DNA of 64,000 nt from contig NC_019866.2 of assembly GCF_002234675.1 (NCBI RefSeq), positions 21,542,802 to 21,606,801 of the forward strand, read 5' to 3'. Shown here piece after piece: positions 22,001 to 59,566 of the stretch (the stretch's first letter is position 1; every line of letters begins with the position of its first letter). The position numbers and the translations under genes are program-made. The notes below the pieces were generated by a model. That model searched no databases. It had not been told where the DNA came from and was given only the letters and a program-made list of their open reading frames with translations. The DNA comes from Oryzias latipes. Taxonomy: Eukaryota; Chordata; Actinopteri; Beloniformes; Adrianichthyidae.

Positions 22001-25000
22001 GCAGCATTTTTCTTCCTCCAAACACGACGGGTTGAGTTGATGCCAAAGAGCTCCATGTTGGTCTCATCTGACCACAGCACCTTCTCCCAATCTCTCTCTA
22101 AATCATGATGACAGGTGTTCAATGGTAAACCTCAGTCTGGCCTGCACATGTGCCGTCTTTGTGAGCTCTGCAACATGTTAAACCACTGTGGTGTAAAGTA
22201 TTAACAATGGTTGCCTTGGTGACTGTGGCTCAGCTGCTGTTGTTTCAGGCCAGTTCTTCTCTGTTCTCATGATGATGGAAACCCCACCAGGCATCGGACA
22301 TCTGGTTTGGAGTCCCTGACCTATAGGTGGACTGATGGTCACATCGCACCAACAGTTGCCATGGTAACCCCCAGCTTCTTGCTGATGGTTTTGTAGTCCA
22401 GTCCAGTCTTGTGCAGGTCTACAATCTTCTCCCTTGAATCCACTGAAAGCTCTTCAGTCCTTCCCTGTTGGAGAGTTTGGAGTCTGACTGATGGACTGAT
22501 TCTGTGGACAGGTGTCTTTTCTACAGGTGATCAGTTCAAACAGGTGTCTTCCATTTAGGTGACAGGTTGATTAAGAGAGTCTAAAGGGTCTGTGTGAACC
22601 AGAACCCTTGATGTTTATAAGATGATCAAATACGTATTTACCTCCATGAAAGACAAACAAATCTATGTATATTTTTAATGTGATCTTGATTCCTCATTGT
22701 TCAAATGAACCTACCATTAGGATGACAGCGTGTAAGTTTCCTTTGAAGTGCGCAAACACAAAATCAGCAAGAGATCAAATACTTATTTCCTCTACTGTTT
22801 ATGGTGGACAGGTGATTTCTTGCATGTATATAGGTATGTGTGTGAGCTGATTTGTATCTGTACTGAGTAAGTGTCAACATGCATATGTTTGAAGGTTTTT
22901 AGAGCCAACAGGTACAGTATGTTTGTAATATCCGAATGTGTTGCTGTGTGTCTGTGGACAGACCGAACCTGTGTGGTGAAAATGCAAATGAAAAACCTGG
23001 AGGACCTTGTTGCCCCTTTAAATCCTACCCTCTCCCATCTGTTTCTTTAGTCATTCTCCAACTTCTTTACCCATTTTTGCTTTCGTGTACCTTTTCTCCC
23101 ATTTCTAAAATTCCACACTCACTCTCTTTTTTGTCTTAAGTTTGTCTGGTCAAGATAATAAAATACAAATATACACCTTGTGTGAGTCAAAAGCTGCATA
23201 AGCCCCTATTGTAACAGTAAAATCTGTCCAACACAAGAGGCCTTCAGCTATTATACGTTTTCTCAACTGCTAAGTAAAAAAAATTGCTTAAATACTTTGA
23301 CGCAGGAGATGTAGGAGGGATTGAGGTCCTGTCCTCCGAGCCGCACGGGAACCAGGATGATGACAGACTTCCAGGAGTGAGGGGGAGGCCGCTCACATAA
23401 CCCCCGTACGTCCTGCAGGTAGACTGAAACAAACAAACAAACAAACAAACAAACAAACAAACAAACAGGGTGCTTCAGAGAACTGCTTCCACCTTCCTTT
23501 TAAGCAGTTCTGAGTGCAACAAGAGAGATGCTCACTGGTGCAGTCCTGAGCAACATAGACCACCAAATTGGGAAGGTCGACTGAAGCCGCCACAGCTTTC
23601 CTGGAAAAAGAATCAAGTTTGCTGCAGCGGTTCTGTAAAGGAATGCATGCTGGGAACACACTGGAGAGACGGCTTCGGGTCAGAGAGAAAACCTGAAGGC
23701 GGCACTCCAGTGTGTTCTGATCTTACGGTGCTGTTTCGGGTCTCACTGTAGGATGTGTGCCACGATGGACGGGCCGTACCAGTCCCCGGCCTTCTTTCCT
23801 GAACTTGCACCCAACTCCACAAGCCTGTGTATCCCAAAGGGGGCTTTAGGATGGTCTGCAAACCAGGAAACCACCTTTCTGTGCATGGCCTCTAGAGGTC
23901 TGTCATACAAGGACCCCAGGCTCTGATATCGACACCTCATGTTTGATTTGCAGTCGGTGCAGTCTGCATGGTGAGGCAGGTCCAGGTCATCCTTCACAGC
24001 CCGGTACCACACCGACCACATCCAGCCTGTAAAACACATTTTTATGTTTATTTGTAATCTGAAATGATCATTTCAGGAGTTCCTGTCATCCACATTTAGC
24101 TAAAAATCAAATCAGAACAAAAACACTTAGCTGGGTTCCTAAAGAAAAAAAGGAGTTTTTGAAGATTAAAAATGATTCCCGACAGGTTCAAGTTATAGCC
24201 GACGCAAAATAGTAAATAAAGTATACTTGTATTACACTTTTCTACCTTTCTTAACAGTCACAGTCCCATTCACCCACACAGTTACACAATAACAGCGACT
24301 CTAAAAGTCTAAGTAGTCGACTTAGATTTAAAAACATCTGTTAACAGTTAATTTGTTCTTTTTCTATTTATGATACCCTTCCTTTTCTGAATTAATTCTT
24401 AAAAGTCTCAGCTTCAACAAAAATAAAAGTTCCAGATTAAGTATATAAATCTTCTATAAATCTTGAAAGGTCTTTGATAGGATGGAGAATTACGACCTCC
24501 ATAAAAATAAAAAATTGTGAAAAAGAATAAAAAAAATGTGAAAGTAAACTTGTAGGATTAGGAGTTATAAAGTCAATATTTTTTAATAATAAAGTTATTA
24601 TTTCATATGGTCCGAATTAAGAGTTTAAAAGATTAAAGTCACACCTTTATTAGGCCAAAGGCCGTTTACTAAGAAAATATAAATAACAATAAAAAACAGT
24701 ATTATGTTACAGTGTGGGAGACGCAGAACACATTGTTACCTCAGTATTTCCTATTATTTTCTGAAACTACTGCTAAGCCTTTTAGCCAGTCAGCATTGTT
24801 TTATTAAAACGCATTGGGACACTGAAAAGAATTTTCAGGAAACTGGGTCTCTCAGAAGAAGACTGTGGATTTACAGCTGGCGCACATTTCACACTGTAGG
24901 CAGTCCAGCTGCAGAAATCCTAATGCATTATGGGATTCCAATGATAAACTGAAACCTGTGGCATCATCATAAACTGCTGCTTTGATGGAATGAGTAGGCA

Positions 25001-27510
25001 CAGAATGTGGATCAATGGTTACACCACCAATTTGATGTCTAAAATAGTGTTTTTTTACTTGTAAAACGAAGACTTTTCTTATTAATTTATTATTGTAAAA
25101 TTATGTCTCATAATTTTACAACTTTATTTTCAGACAATTGAGACTTTTCTTCTCATAATTTTACATTTTTAGTCACCTAAAATGAGCACTTTTTTATCAG
25201 TTTTACAATGTAATCTTGCAAATCCTTTTCTAATGATTTACCACATTTTTCTCGTAAAATATTTTTTGGTTTTTATACATTTATTTTGGTAGAATTATGA
25301 CTTTTTCCTCATGATTTTATAACTTTATTCTCTTAAAATTAGCACTTTTTTCTTAAGGTTTTACAAACTTAAATACATCTTTTTGTTTGACGATTTTATT
25401 CTCATAAGATTAGTACTTTTTCTCATAATTCTATGGCTTTAATCTTGATAATGCATCTATTTTTTATATTCATGGAGGTCCTGATAATTCATCATACTTT
25501 ACAGTTTCAAAAACAAAAAGACAAAATCTTTGTTGTTCTGTTTTGCTTTAAAACAGAAGAGCCAGAGAACAGAGCAGACACAGACTGCACACTGCTTTGA
25601 ATGTTGTCACCTGGGGGCATCAGGTGTGTGAGGAGACCTCGAGCCAGCAGCATTTGACCCGTCCGTAGAACACAGCCCCACCCGCTGTCCGTGGTCAGGG
25701 ATGAGCCAGCCAGCTGAGGGAAGCCCCGCCTGTACGTCAGCCACAGGAGGGATGCAAAGGAGCGACGGAAACGCTCTTTGTTTGCTAGAACAATCGCAGA
25801 TCGATTTGAGAAAACCTTTTCTCTCCCTCCTCGCATTATTAAACGAAGAGATCGCCTCACCTTCATCCTTGAGCTCATACGACTTTCCAAGTAAGATCAG
25901 GGGAGAGCTCTTGCTGAATTTTGTTTTCTGCTTTAAGGACCAGCCTGAAATATTTAAAAGTTCATGAGTTTGTAATGCAGACATGCTCGGTGAGTTTTGG
26001 AGTCATGATAATAAAACTGACCATATTTGACACTGTTCCAGACAGAAACCAGCTTGGATTTAAGTTTCCCTTTGTCCCCCGTCTCCTGCAGAGATGTTGT
26101 ATCGCTCAGAAACTCCACAGACTTATGCGACAGGAAGAGCCAGTCATCCATGGGATCATCAGCAGCTGGCAGGTCATCGCAAAGCATGCTGGGATTCATA
26201 TTTACGAGAGATGACTAGAATTCAGCAAGAAAGCTCCTTCCTTTTTCACAGCAGCCTAAAAAAAGAGAGCAAGGAGGTAAAACATGTGACTTGAGCAGCC
26301 AAGCACAGCAAATCTTACCCTGTGAAGCAGCTTCAAGCAGCTTTCACCTGTGGAAACGCTTGAGCTCGTGCAGAGCGAATCAAAGCCAATCCTTCTCGGC
26401 AACAGAAAGTTCACAAAACCAAACATGTGACTGTGCCCTGTGACCAGAGGAATCTCAGAGATGTCATTTTAGTGGTTTTCATCCAGCAGCAACTAAAATG
26501 ACAACTCTGAGAATTCTCCGAAAATGTAAGAATACTTCAAAAGATTTAAATGCAGTTTTTAACTTGAATGAACAGCAGAAATACTCGTGTACTCCATTCA
26601 AGTCAAACAGTGCATTTAAATATAACTTGTTGTGCCAATGATACAGAAAAAGGGGAAGAGAAATTTGTTGGTTTTGGTTGATTTGATTTCTAAATTTTTA
26701 CCTTGATTTCACCAGGAAGTCCCGTTAAGAGAAAAAATTATATTTTAAGGGGGGGCCTGGACCGAAAGCCACCATCCCAATAAAAAACATACGATTAAAA
26801 CCATAAATTACAAATAATGTATCATTAATGAACAGTATAACAATAATAAAACGGTTAAATCAAGAGTTATACTCTCAGGTCAACACCACAGCTCCAGTAA
26901 AAAAGCACCAGCACGAAGGCCAGCCCAGTAAAGATAAAAACATTAGAATATTTAACAAAATGGATCAAACTGGAAGATTCCAACATTTCCAACACACAGC
27001 AGGAGATCTTATCTAAATGGGACTTCCTGCTGAAATAAAGGTCAAATAAAAGACAAAAACCAAGAATTAGAGCTGGGGGGTTATTCTAAAAACATTAATA
27101 GTGATGCTCTGAATTTGTTACCAGTTTGTACAGATTTGATTACATACTTTAAACAAAAACACATATTGTTTAAACCAATTTAACAATGTACAAAATCAAC
27201 AAGTTATTAATACTAAAAGAATGTGGCATTCCTAGTGACGCTTTTAAAGGATTATTTTTTGGTGGTATAGTTGAGTTAATACATTCTCAGAAATATAAAA
27301 CAATGTGACAAATATTTGTAGCTGTTTTTGATAAAACACAGGTATAATAATGTTTTCAGAAAACTGCCATGGCTAGTCTACCATTTTATCTTGTGTCACA
27401 CTTTTTTTCTTTTTGGAGGAAACAGCAAAAACGTGCTGTGAAAATGTGAATTTGTTCCTCCCATAATAATGTTGCAACACATTTACCTGCCTCGGTTCTT
27501 TCAGTGGCAT
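19070..27510 (-). CDS. atg4d: Autophagy-related cysteine protease ATG4D
   Basis: Processes and delipidates ATG8-family proteins (LC3/GABARAP) during autophagosome formation. Coding exons in order: 27487-27510, 26022-26085, 25861-25944, 25611-25784, 23747-24026, 23536-23600, 23296-23423, 20995-21073, 20836-20912, 19408-19527, 19070-19243. All have GT-AG borders, and the phases sum to 1,269 nt, i.e. 422 aa. The catalytic Cys is in [13 protein letters not shown] (C95); Asp307 and His309 lie in LYLDPHYCQ. Other family blocks are [21 protein letters not shown] and [10 protein letters not shown]. The C-terminus MDEFVLL fits an LC3-interacting F-x-x-L motif. [20 protein letters not shown] and [10 protein letters not shown] fit ATG4D better than ATG4C. 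The start is ATG at 27508-27510 (MPLKEPRQ, joined in frame to ETGDKGKLK). The N-terminus is much shorter than human ATG4D, so the start is the least certain part. The gene is convergent with the sulfotransferase. Confidence 0.93.
19650..20300. repeat. Dispersed repeat, copy 1 (atg4d intron)
   Basis: Collinear with 34590-36302: it shares cactaggggcagtaaa, aactcatctattg, actaacattgttgtgagcaa and tttacagggtta in the same order. It lies between exons at 20836 and 19527 of atg4d. Confidence 0.75.
21310..22797 (-). mobile_element. Tc1/mariner element, inactivated (atg4d intron 7)
   Basis: TIRs: cactggagggaaataagtat with atttgatc at one end, and gatcaaatacttatttcc at the other. On the minus strand a transposase remnant is readable, e.g. 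[17 protein letters not shown] (with the DE(T) catalytic region) and [10 protein letters not shown], with stops and frameshifts elsewhere. An 18-base C tract lies at 21917-21934. Confidence 0.9.
23425..23467 (-). repeat. (TTTG)n microsatellite abutting an atg4d splice acceptor
   Basis: Ten or so tttg units on the minus strand run straight into the acceptor gtttcag of exon 23296-23423. Confidence 0.9.
25060..25460. repeat. Degenerate AT-rich minisatellite (atg4d intron)
   Basis: The words ctcataattttac, aactttattctc and aaaattagcactttt recur about every 50-70 bp. The copies are diverged. It lies between exons 25611 and 24026 of atg4d. Confidence 0.55.
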
Positions 27511-28110
27511 CACAAGGACGCATGGATGTATTGATCACTGAAGAATCCTGCTTTCTCATGCAGTTTTGCAGGATCGCTCAAAGGTCGAACATGTCAGACA
27601 GCTGACTCTTCTTGCATCGTATTCTTCCTCAGCTGAAATGACAAATGCAAACAGATCAAACAGGAAAAAAAATTTTGTTTTTCCTCCTGCCTACAATTGT
27701 CTCTATTTTAATTTTTTTTTTTTTTTTACCAAATTAACTGCTAAAAATTTAAACCCACACTGACACTGACATTTAGTTGCAAATGACTAAAGTTAAACTC
27801 TATTTGCAATGTTACAACCCCTAAGTTTGGGGTTTAAAGCTACAAACAGGGAAAAAAAGGAAGAAAAAACAGCAGGGAACATGATTTGGACTGAATTTAA
27901 CAGCAACATAAGCATAAAACAAACTAACATTGAGCTTTTTAATATAAATCATTTATAGGTTTAACCGAATATTCCTTTTATTTATGCTGACTTCGGTTGA
28001 TGACTCCGCTGACAGGACACAGTAAAGCAAAGTTGACACGGCAAGAAATTTACCGTGAGTGAAGAGAAAAAACACGTACCTCATGTCGCATCGTGATTTC
28101 TTCCTTTCCG
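27511..28110 (-). promoter_or_regulatory. atg4d: atg4d 5' UTR exons with a short upstream ORF
   Basis: The start codon's exon runs 27487-27632 (acceptor gtcatttcag). A further upstream exon ends at 28080 with the donor catgag/gtacgt. If spliced this way, an ATG at 28089-28091 opens a 16-codon upstream ORF (MRHELRKNTMQEESAV) that stops before the main start. The transcription start is not determinable here. Confidence 0.5.
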
Positions 28111-28723
28111 TGCAGACAACCCAGTCGGTAATTTATTAGTGAATAATTGGTTAATTTACCAGAGCAAGCTTGTGCGTTTTTACTGGAGTCAGCTCAGTAC
28201 GACACCAACACAGGAGGTTGTTTTTACAGTCAATGCCCACACATTTATCCGATAGCAGACTGAAGTAGTGACGGTGTCGTCACTTCCTGTTTATACTGGT
28301 CACTTGGTATTGCTTCCTTAACTGGACGACGTCACGAACTTCTATCCCGTGTGTTTATAGATTAAACTAATAACATCTCCAAAATTCAATTCCCCCTGAG
28401 ACATTCACGTTGTTATTGTATTATGTTGTTTGTCAATAAAGTATGAAAAAAAAAAAGAAAATAACATCTCCAAAAGCCTTAACCAGAAAGCGGTGTTTGT
28501 ATGAACGTTGTAGAAACCTGAATGTTTTTATGTAAAATGCATGTTATATTTATGCTCCTCTGGCATATCTGAAGTTTACTTTGCAAAATTGTATTTTGTG
28601 TTGTACTTACGTTTTGTACAATAAAGTTTAAAAAAAAGAACTTCAGCCGAAAAACGGAAGTAACGTACGTTCGCCTTCAGAATAAAAGCTGCAACTTCCT
28701 TTGAAAAACAAAACAGATCAAAG

Positions 28724-28822
28724 TAATGTATTATAACTAATGTTATAATACATTATAACATTAGTTACGTTATAACTATGTTATAACTATAACTATGTTA
28801 TAACTAATGTATTATAACTAAA
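28724..28822. repeat. AT-rich interlaced palindromes
   Basis: Words tgtattataactaatg, cattataacattagttac and gttataactatgttataac alternate in both orientations, so the stretch can fold into several hairpins. Confidence 0.8.
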
Positions 28823-30962
28823 AGAACTACAAACTCTTGATAAAAATTATCATTGTTCCAAATGATGGGATATTTTAGTTTTTTATTATCTTTATCAGTA
28901 CAATAATTTTAAAACATCAAAATAAAAGCTTTCAGAACTCAAATTCAAGACAAAAAAAGGCAAAAAAGAAATTTAGCACATTTTTTTTTCCTACTGCAAC
29001 TGTAAACCTTATTATGATAAATAATATTAATAGGAAAACAGAGAAATTAAGTAGAACATAGTATTAGAATAAACAAAAGGCATATTTCTTTTTAGTCCAC
29101 TTTAAAGACCTTATATTGAACCTGTTTTTTAATTTCTACATTGAAACTTATTGATGTTTTCAAGAACGATTATTATCTTAATTATCAAACAATGAAATAT
29201 TTTTTACTGCCATTTGAGCCATTATGATTGCATTCAAGAATAAATGAAAACCGGTACAAAAAAGATTCCCCACAAGACATTATCGTTTTATTTTTAATTA
29301 CATTTCATATCCTGTAGGCTTTTTCTGGTTCTGCACAATATTTTTTTGTAAATATGTACTGGCATAGAGGGAAACTACTGTCAGACAAAAGAAAAAGTCA
29401 AACTTTTTGAACACAGATGGATGGGACAGAAACATTAGTCCTGACATATGGAGAAAAAACTCAGATTTCACAGCTATTATGCAGTTGTTTTCCAATGGCA
29501 AACCAGTGTGACTAGCACAATGAAACTCAGTTAAAATTGTTCAATAAATAGAAAATAAAAAAATAAATACATCAATCACAGTAAACATTTTTTTCTACTA
29601 TAAATAAAGTGCAATTGTTGTCAGATCACACACAAACATTAGTGTTTAATATCCAAATATTAGTTTGATGTTTAATTTATGAACATCAAAATAAAGCAAA
29701 TCTGAACTGGAAGTAAAATAGACATTATAACAACAATTACGAGAAAGATTCACAAGCAAACTGTCTCAGACTTCTACACACATTTCTCTTTGTTCCCTAT
29801 ATACTCTGGTGTTGTATGAAGATGTCCACATGGTGTCAGTCTAAGACTGGTTTGTTTCTTGGTGACACACAACTTTTTTTTACACGCAACAAACAAGACT
29901 TCACCACTATGAAGCTCTCAACATCTTAAAGGTTTCACTGACAAGGATGCCTAGCTAGGGCACTGATGGATTGCATAATAATACACATTTCTACAAAACA
30001 CAGACTTTAAATGAGCCCCGAACAAATGACTTGCATTTTTCCTTCACGTATAACACTAAACAACAAACTCTACCTGTGCAGAAACAGAAATGAGCAAATG
30101 AGAACGTATATTCCTCTCCATGTGCTAGCTATTTCATGCTTCATCACACACATGGCCTCTTTACCCACTAGGAGCACACTCACTAATTAGCCTAAATATA
30201 TGATTGCACATTTCACTAGGATCAGCAGACAGTTTTTATGACAAAGGTACTTGCTTGGCTTATTGCAAACGTTTTTTTTCTCTCTTTTTCAAGAGCATAA
30301 TGTAAACTTAACAATTGGGGACACCATTAAAAAGTGGCATCATTGCATAGTGTCCCTGTGCAAGTTCATGGACCTCTTCCAATGCCATTGAAAGTCAGCC
30401 CTTAAACAGATCAACCAGTTCTGTCAGTGGGAGCATTTGGTTCCTTGGTCCAGTTTCCAACGGGCCAACAAATGGAAAATCTCTCCATGCCTGGTCATCT
30501 TTTAGTTTTTAACAGGACGTGCGTGATAAATGACATAATAGGAGCAGAAAAATGTGAGAATAGCTCAGCGTTATCAGAGTCTCCCAGTTTGGTTCAACCG
30601 TTTCCACCACTAGTTTGAAAAAATTTCCCCCAAAAGGAATTTCTGGAAAACAAAAAGTAAAAAAAAAAAAACTACCCTCTAAAGAGAGCTTTAGCAACAC
30701 TAACATTAGTTTTTTTTCTTTGTTGGGGGTTTTTAATCAAAATTTTGTAATATTTGACTTATTTTAATGTGCGCTATGGAAACCTTTTTTCTCACTGCAG
30801 CCATGCTGTTGGGGTTTTTCTGCTGTCTTGATTCACTTATGTGTTAGCTCAGTTAGCTTCTTTGTTATTCACGCCGGAAATAGTTTTAAGGTATTTGTTC
30901 TTTTTCCTGAAAACTCCCAGGTTTCCTTGTTCCTCCTTTTTCTAATGAGCTAATGTGAACAT

Positions 30963-31393
30963 TTAAAGACCCACTCCGATGAACCTTGTGTTTTTGTTGT
31001 TCTTAACATGGCATTTTTCTGATGATGGAGGACAAGTGTTTCTGGGTTTTTATTTAAATTTTATTTATTATATTTATAATTATATTATACATTATATTTA
31101 TTATATTTAAATCTCTGTGAATCAGAAGCAGATGAAAAAGATGCCATTTAAAAAAGATTGTGTTTGTAATGTAGAAAGTACGCAGGGCGGGTCACAAGCT
31201 CCCTGCTCTAAGGGTCACGCCCACAATCCAGAGGTAAATTTCGAATGAACTCCTGCCGCTTTGCAGGAACTATTTTCCTAGAAGAAGTCACATGTTTTTT
31301 GATTTTGGCTTACAAACGGCATCATCATCATAATAATAAAAAAAAACATTGGGAACACATTTACAATAGAAGATGATCGGAGCGGGTCTTTAA
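30963..31393. mobile_element. MITE with TTAA target-site duplication
   Basis: Ends are TTAA-AGACCCACTCCGAT and ATCGGAGCGGGTCT-TTAA: 14-bp terminal repeats with one mismatch, flanked by TTAA on both sides. The TTAA duplication is the hallmark of piggyBac-type insertion. It is about 430 bp long with an AT-rich interior and no ORF. It probably lies in the mast1 3' UTR or just beyond it. Confidence 0.75.
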
Positions 31394-31820
31394 CAATTTT
31401 TCCGGATAGATTGTAATCTGGAATCTCATTTTGAGATTAAAAAAGAAGTACAAATATATGACTGTAACAGTTTACCCTCAGTGGAAAGTTCAGCTGTTGT
31501 TCACAGTGTTTTCTATTCCAGCGTCTGCTGTACAATGTTCCTTTTTTCTGTATATTGTTCTGCTATGAATCACGCGTTAAGACATTTTTACATACAGCAC
31601 GATGTGATGAACGTACGTATGCAGATCAGTGTGATGACATCACGTGCACACAGTTTTCATCAGGCTCCTTGTTAACATCTCATCTGCACGCCATGTGTCT
31701 TCTTTTTGGTGCGTTTTTGTCAGGCATTGGTGTCTCCCCTGCATTCAAAGGATATGTCATGATATGTCAGTGTGAGGCTACAGCAAAAGGCATTACGAGG
31801 GAGGATTTTTGCTTTTCTCA

Positions 31821-57195
<25,375 letters not shown>

Positions 57196-59500
57196 CTGCA
57201 GAGACAAAAGAGGGAGAAAAAGCGGAGTATGAGGATGCATCAGTCTGGCTTACAGAAGAAGGGTCGCCTCAGCTGGCGCCCTTTTGGAGAATACTCTGAT
57301 AAAGACAATTAAATTTTCCTCGCTCATCCATCTCTGCTTAACCGCCCCACTCAAGAAAGGAAGAGAGGATGGTGACGCTTGGAGGAGAGATGATGGAACA
57401 GGATAATCATTGTGGAAAAATTGGACGCCTAGTTTTCCATGACCTCAGTTAATTATGCTGGGACGACCACACTGACTCATTTTCAATTTGCCTGTCGACT
57501 CAAGACACTTAAATTCTGCACCAGCAACTCACAACCCATTAGGCAGGGTTTTGTCAGAATCTGAGTCCGTAATTGGGAAGTTTTTTCAGCATGTTCATGA
57601 AGCAAATGCAAGGACACAGATCTGCTAGCATAATTTCACCTTGGTTTCTATGTCGCAGAAACATTCCCAGGTCATGGATTTGCTTGGTTCTTCCTCTGCT
57701 CTGACCTTTTGATCAAAGTTTGGATTTTTGGACCAAAGTGTTCTAGAGATCTGTTTTATGTATTTGATATGTATTTGAATTTTGTGTTTTATATTGTGTT
57801 TTATATTTTAACTTAAAATGTTCCAACTTAGTCTGAGGAAGGATTTAGTTAGTATATTGCTACACATTCAATGGTTTATTTACTTATACTACAGTATAAT
57901 TCATAAAATAAACTAAAAAGGTAAGAGCTCTCTTGAAGAACCTTTTACATTTTTTTGTAAACTACAAGCAAACAGGAAGCCAGTTCCTCAATGTCAGTCC
58001 TCAAACGCAAAAATAACCCAGCTGAACTGAAGATAAAATAAATATTTAATCAAAATAATTTGAATTAAAAAATGTATTAAAGCGTTGTTTGTAGTTCTTA
58101 CAAATTTTAGAACACAAGTCCCAGAATTTTTTTTTTACAAAAACTTCCTGTTTTTTTTTCTCTTATTGAATTCAATAGGATATCATAAATATGAAAGTTT
58201 TTTTTATTTAAAAAGACAGTTAAATCTAAAAGTGAACACTGTCTTTTGTGCACCTTCTATTGGGCTCATGGACTTCCAGCTGTTTCATTCTTTAGTGACT
58301 TGCTTCATCTGTTTTAAGCTATGCTCCTCTTGTTGGTATTTTTACTAGTTGTGTGCACCTGCGTGTCTTGCATGGGCAGAGTTTTGTTGCTACACAAGTT
58401 ACTTTTGAAGAGCAAACATGAAAAATAGAGCAAGACTAATCCAGACGCTCTGCAGGACTATTCTTGTTTAATGGATTGTTGGTGCTGCAGGAAATCGATA
58501 GAAGCCTCCTGTAAACACACAAACTCCAGCAATGCTCGGCCTTGAAATTTTTGCCTGAGAAGAAAAACACTCAGCTATATGTGCAGACACTCTGCAGTGC
58601 TGCTGAGGCAGAATCTAAATGTCGGAGTGGAGCCCAGGGCAGGTTTTGGTTGGTCAATGCAGATTGAGAGATAGATGGGAGGAGAGGGGGAGCTTCACCT
58701 CAAAGTCCAGGTGGTCTTGGTAGAAACAGCTGAAAAGATGAACTCAGGTAGACATAAAGAGAAGTGTGACTAAAAAGAATGATGTCAAATAATTATTAAG
58801 AAGCAGATGGAGCAAAAGGTTAAGCGTGCTTTGTGCTCATCCCCCACATGTGAGGCAAACGTGGCCCAGTTTTCGCCGACGAACATGCACGCTGCATGGC
58901 AGGATGCACAAACAGAGCACACGAGGGACTGTTGTTCTCGGTGCGCATGAGCAGGATGACACAGACTGGACTGGCTGAGCCCGAACAAAGCGGGACAAAC
59001 AGGAACCTTCATCAACAGTGAGCTCATTACAGCTGGAGGACCAACAGCAGAGCATTCTGAACTGCATAAGAAGCTGAAAACAGAAAAAGAGAAAGGAAAG
59101 CGGTAATGTGAAAGCTGGGAGAGCTTAACAAACTGACATAAAAATTCTTGATTTCTTCCTGAAACAAGAACAAAAGAGATTGTGAGTCTGAGGGGAACGC
59201 GGTGGAGACAAGGAGTCATGGTCACATGACAGCTTGTTGCTATGCAGCATGCAGCAGAGAGACCTCTGATAATGCCCACCAGGGAGAGCAAGGGAGGACT
59301 GGAAAGATGTACACATCATTACAGAAGTCAGTCCGGTTCCTTATGTCAGCTCGGAGAATGGCGGAGAGGATGACAGAGAACACGCATTAGATCATCTAAT
59401 GGGGACATTATGTGAAATGGCAACTCAACTGTAGCCAGAGGAGAAAAGCACATTTGCATCAGACGAGAAAACGTCAAAGCCTTCAAAATGACCAAGATGA
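57196..59500. other. Upstream of the first recognised mast1 exon, no gene seen
   Basis: Likely intron or 5' region of mast1. A candidate minus-strand exon at 58700-58733 (acceptor atcttttcag, donor ttgag/gtgaag) fits the needed phase but encodes no recognisable MAST sequence. The 168-codon minus-strand ORF at 58785-59291 has no known motif. Confidence 0.4.
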
Positions 59501-59502
59501 TT

Positions 59503-59524
59503 GGGGGGGGGGGGGGGGGGGGGG
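59503..59524 (+). repeat. 22-base G homopolymer
   Basis: An uninterrupted run of G, followed by aaag. It could form G-quadruplex DNA and is prone to length error in assemblies. Confidence 0.95.
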
Positions 59525-59566
59525 AAAGTACAATTAATTTAAAAGATTTATCCAAAAAAAATTTGG

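Larger units (their letters stand above)
28111..31820. other. Spacer between atg4d and mast1, including the probable mast1 3' UTR
   Basis: No coding exon is recognised. The mast1 stop is at 31821, so some of this is its minus-strand 3' UTR. Several tttatt (minus aataaa) sites exist and I cannot choose the used one. An AT-rich palindromic tract (28724-28822) and a TTAA-flanked MITE (30963-31393) lie here. The atg4d promoter should be around 28100-28700, where cggaagta (ETS-like) occurs. Confidence 0.5.

Noticed and set aside
25954..26199. Alternative atg4d start (MNPSM... or MDDWLFL...)
   Set aside because: A ctctgcag acceptor sits exactly before ETGDKGK, and an upstream exon joins in frame (MPLKEPRQ), so the in-frame upstream extension is more likely intron.
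19070..27510. ATG4C as the identity of the protease
   Set aside because: Several blocks ([38 protein letters not shown]) agree with ATG4D, and the neighbours are 19p13 genes, as ATG4D is.
58785..59291. 168-codon minus-strand ORF, Cys/Ser/Leu-rich
   Set aside because: No motif, no ATG context or splice support, and composition is like translated intron; kept only as a note.
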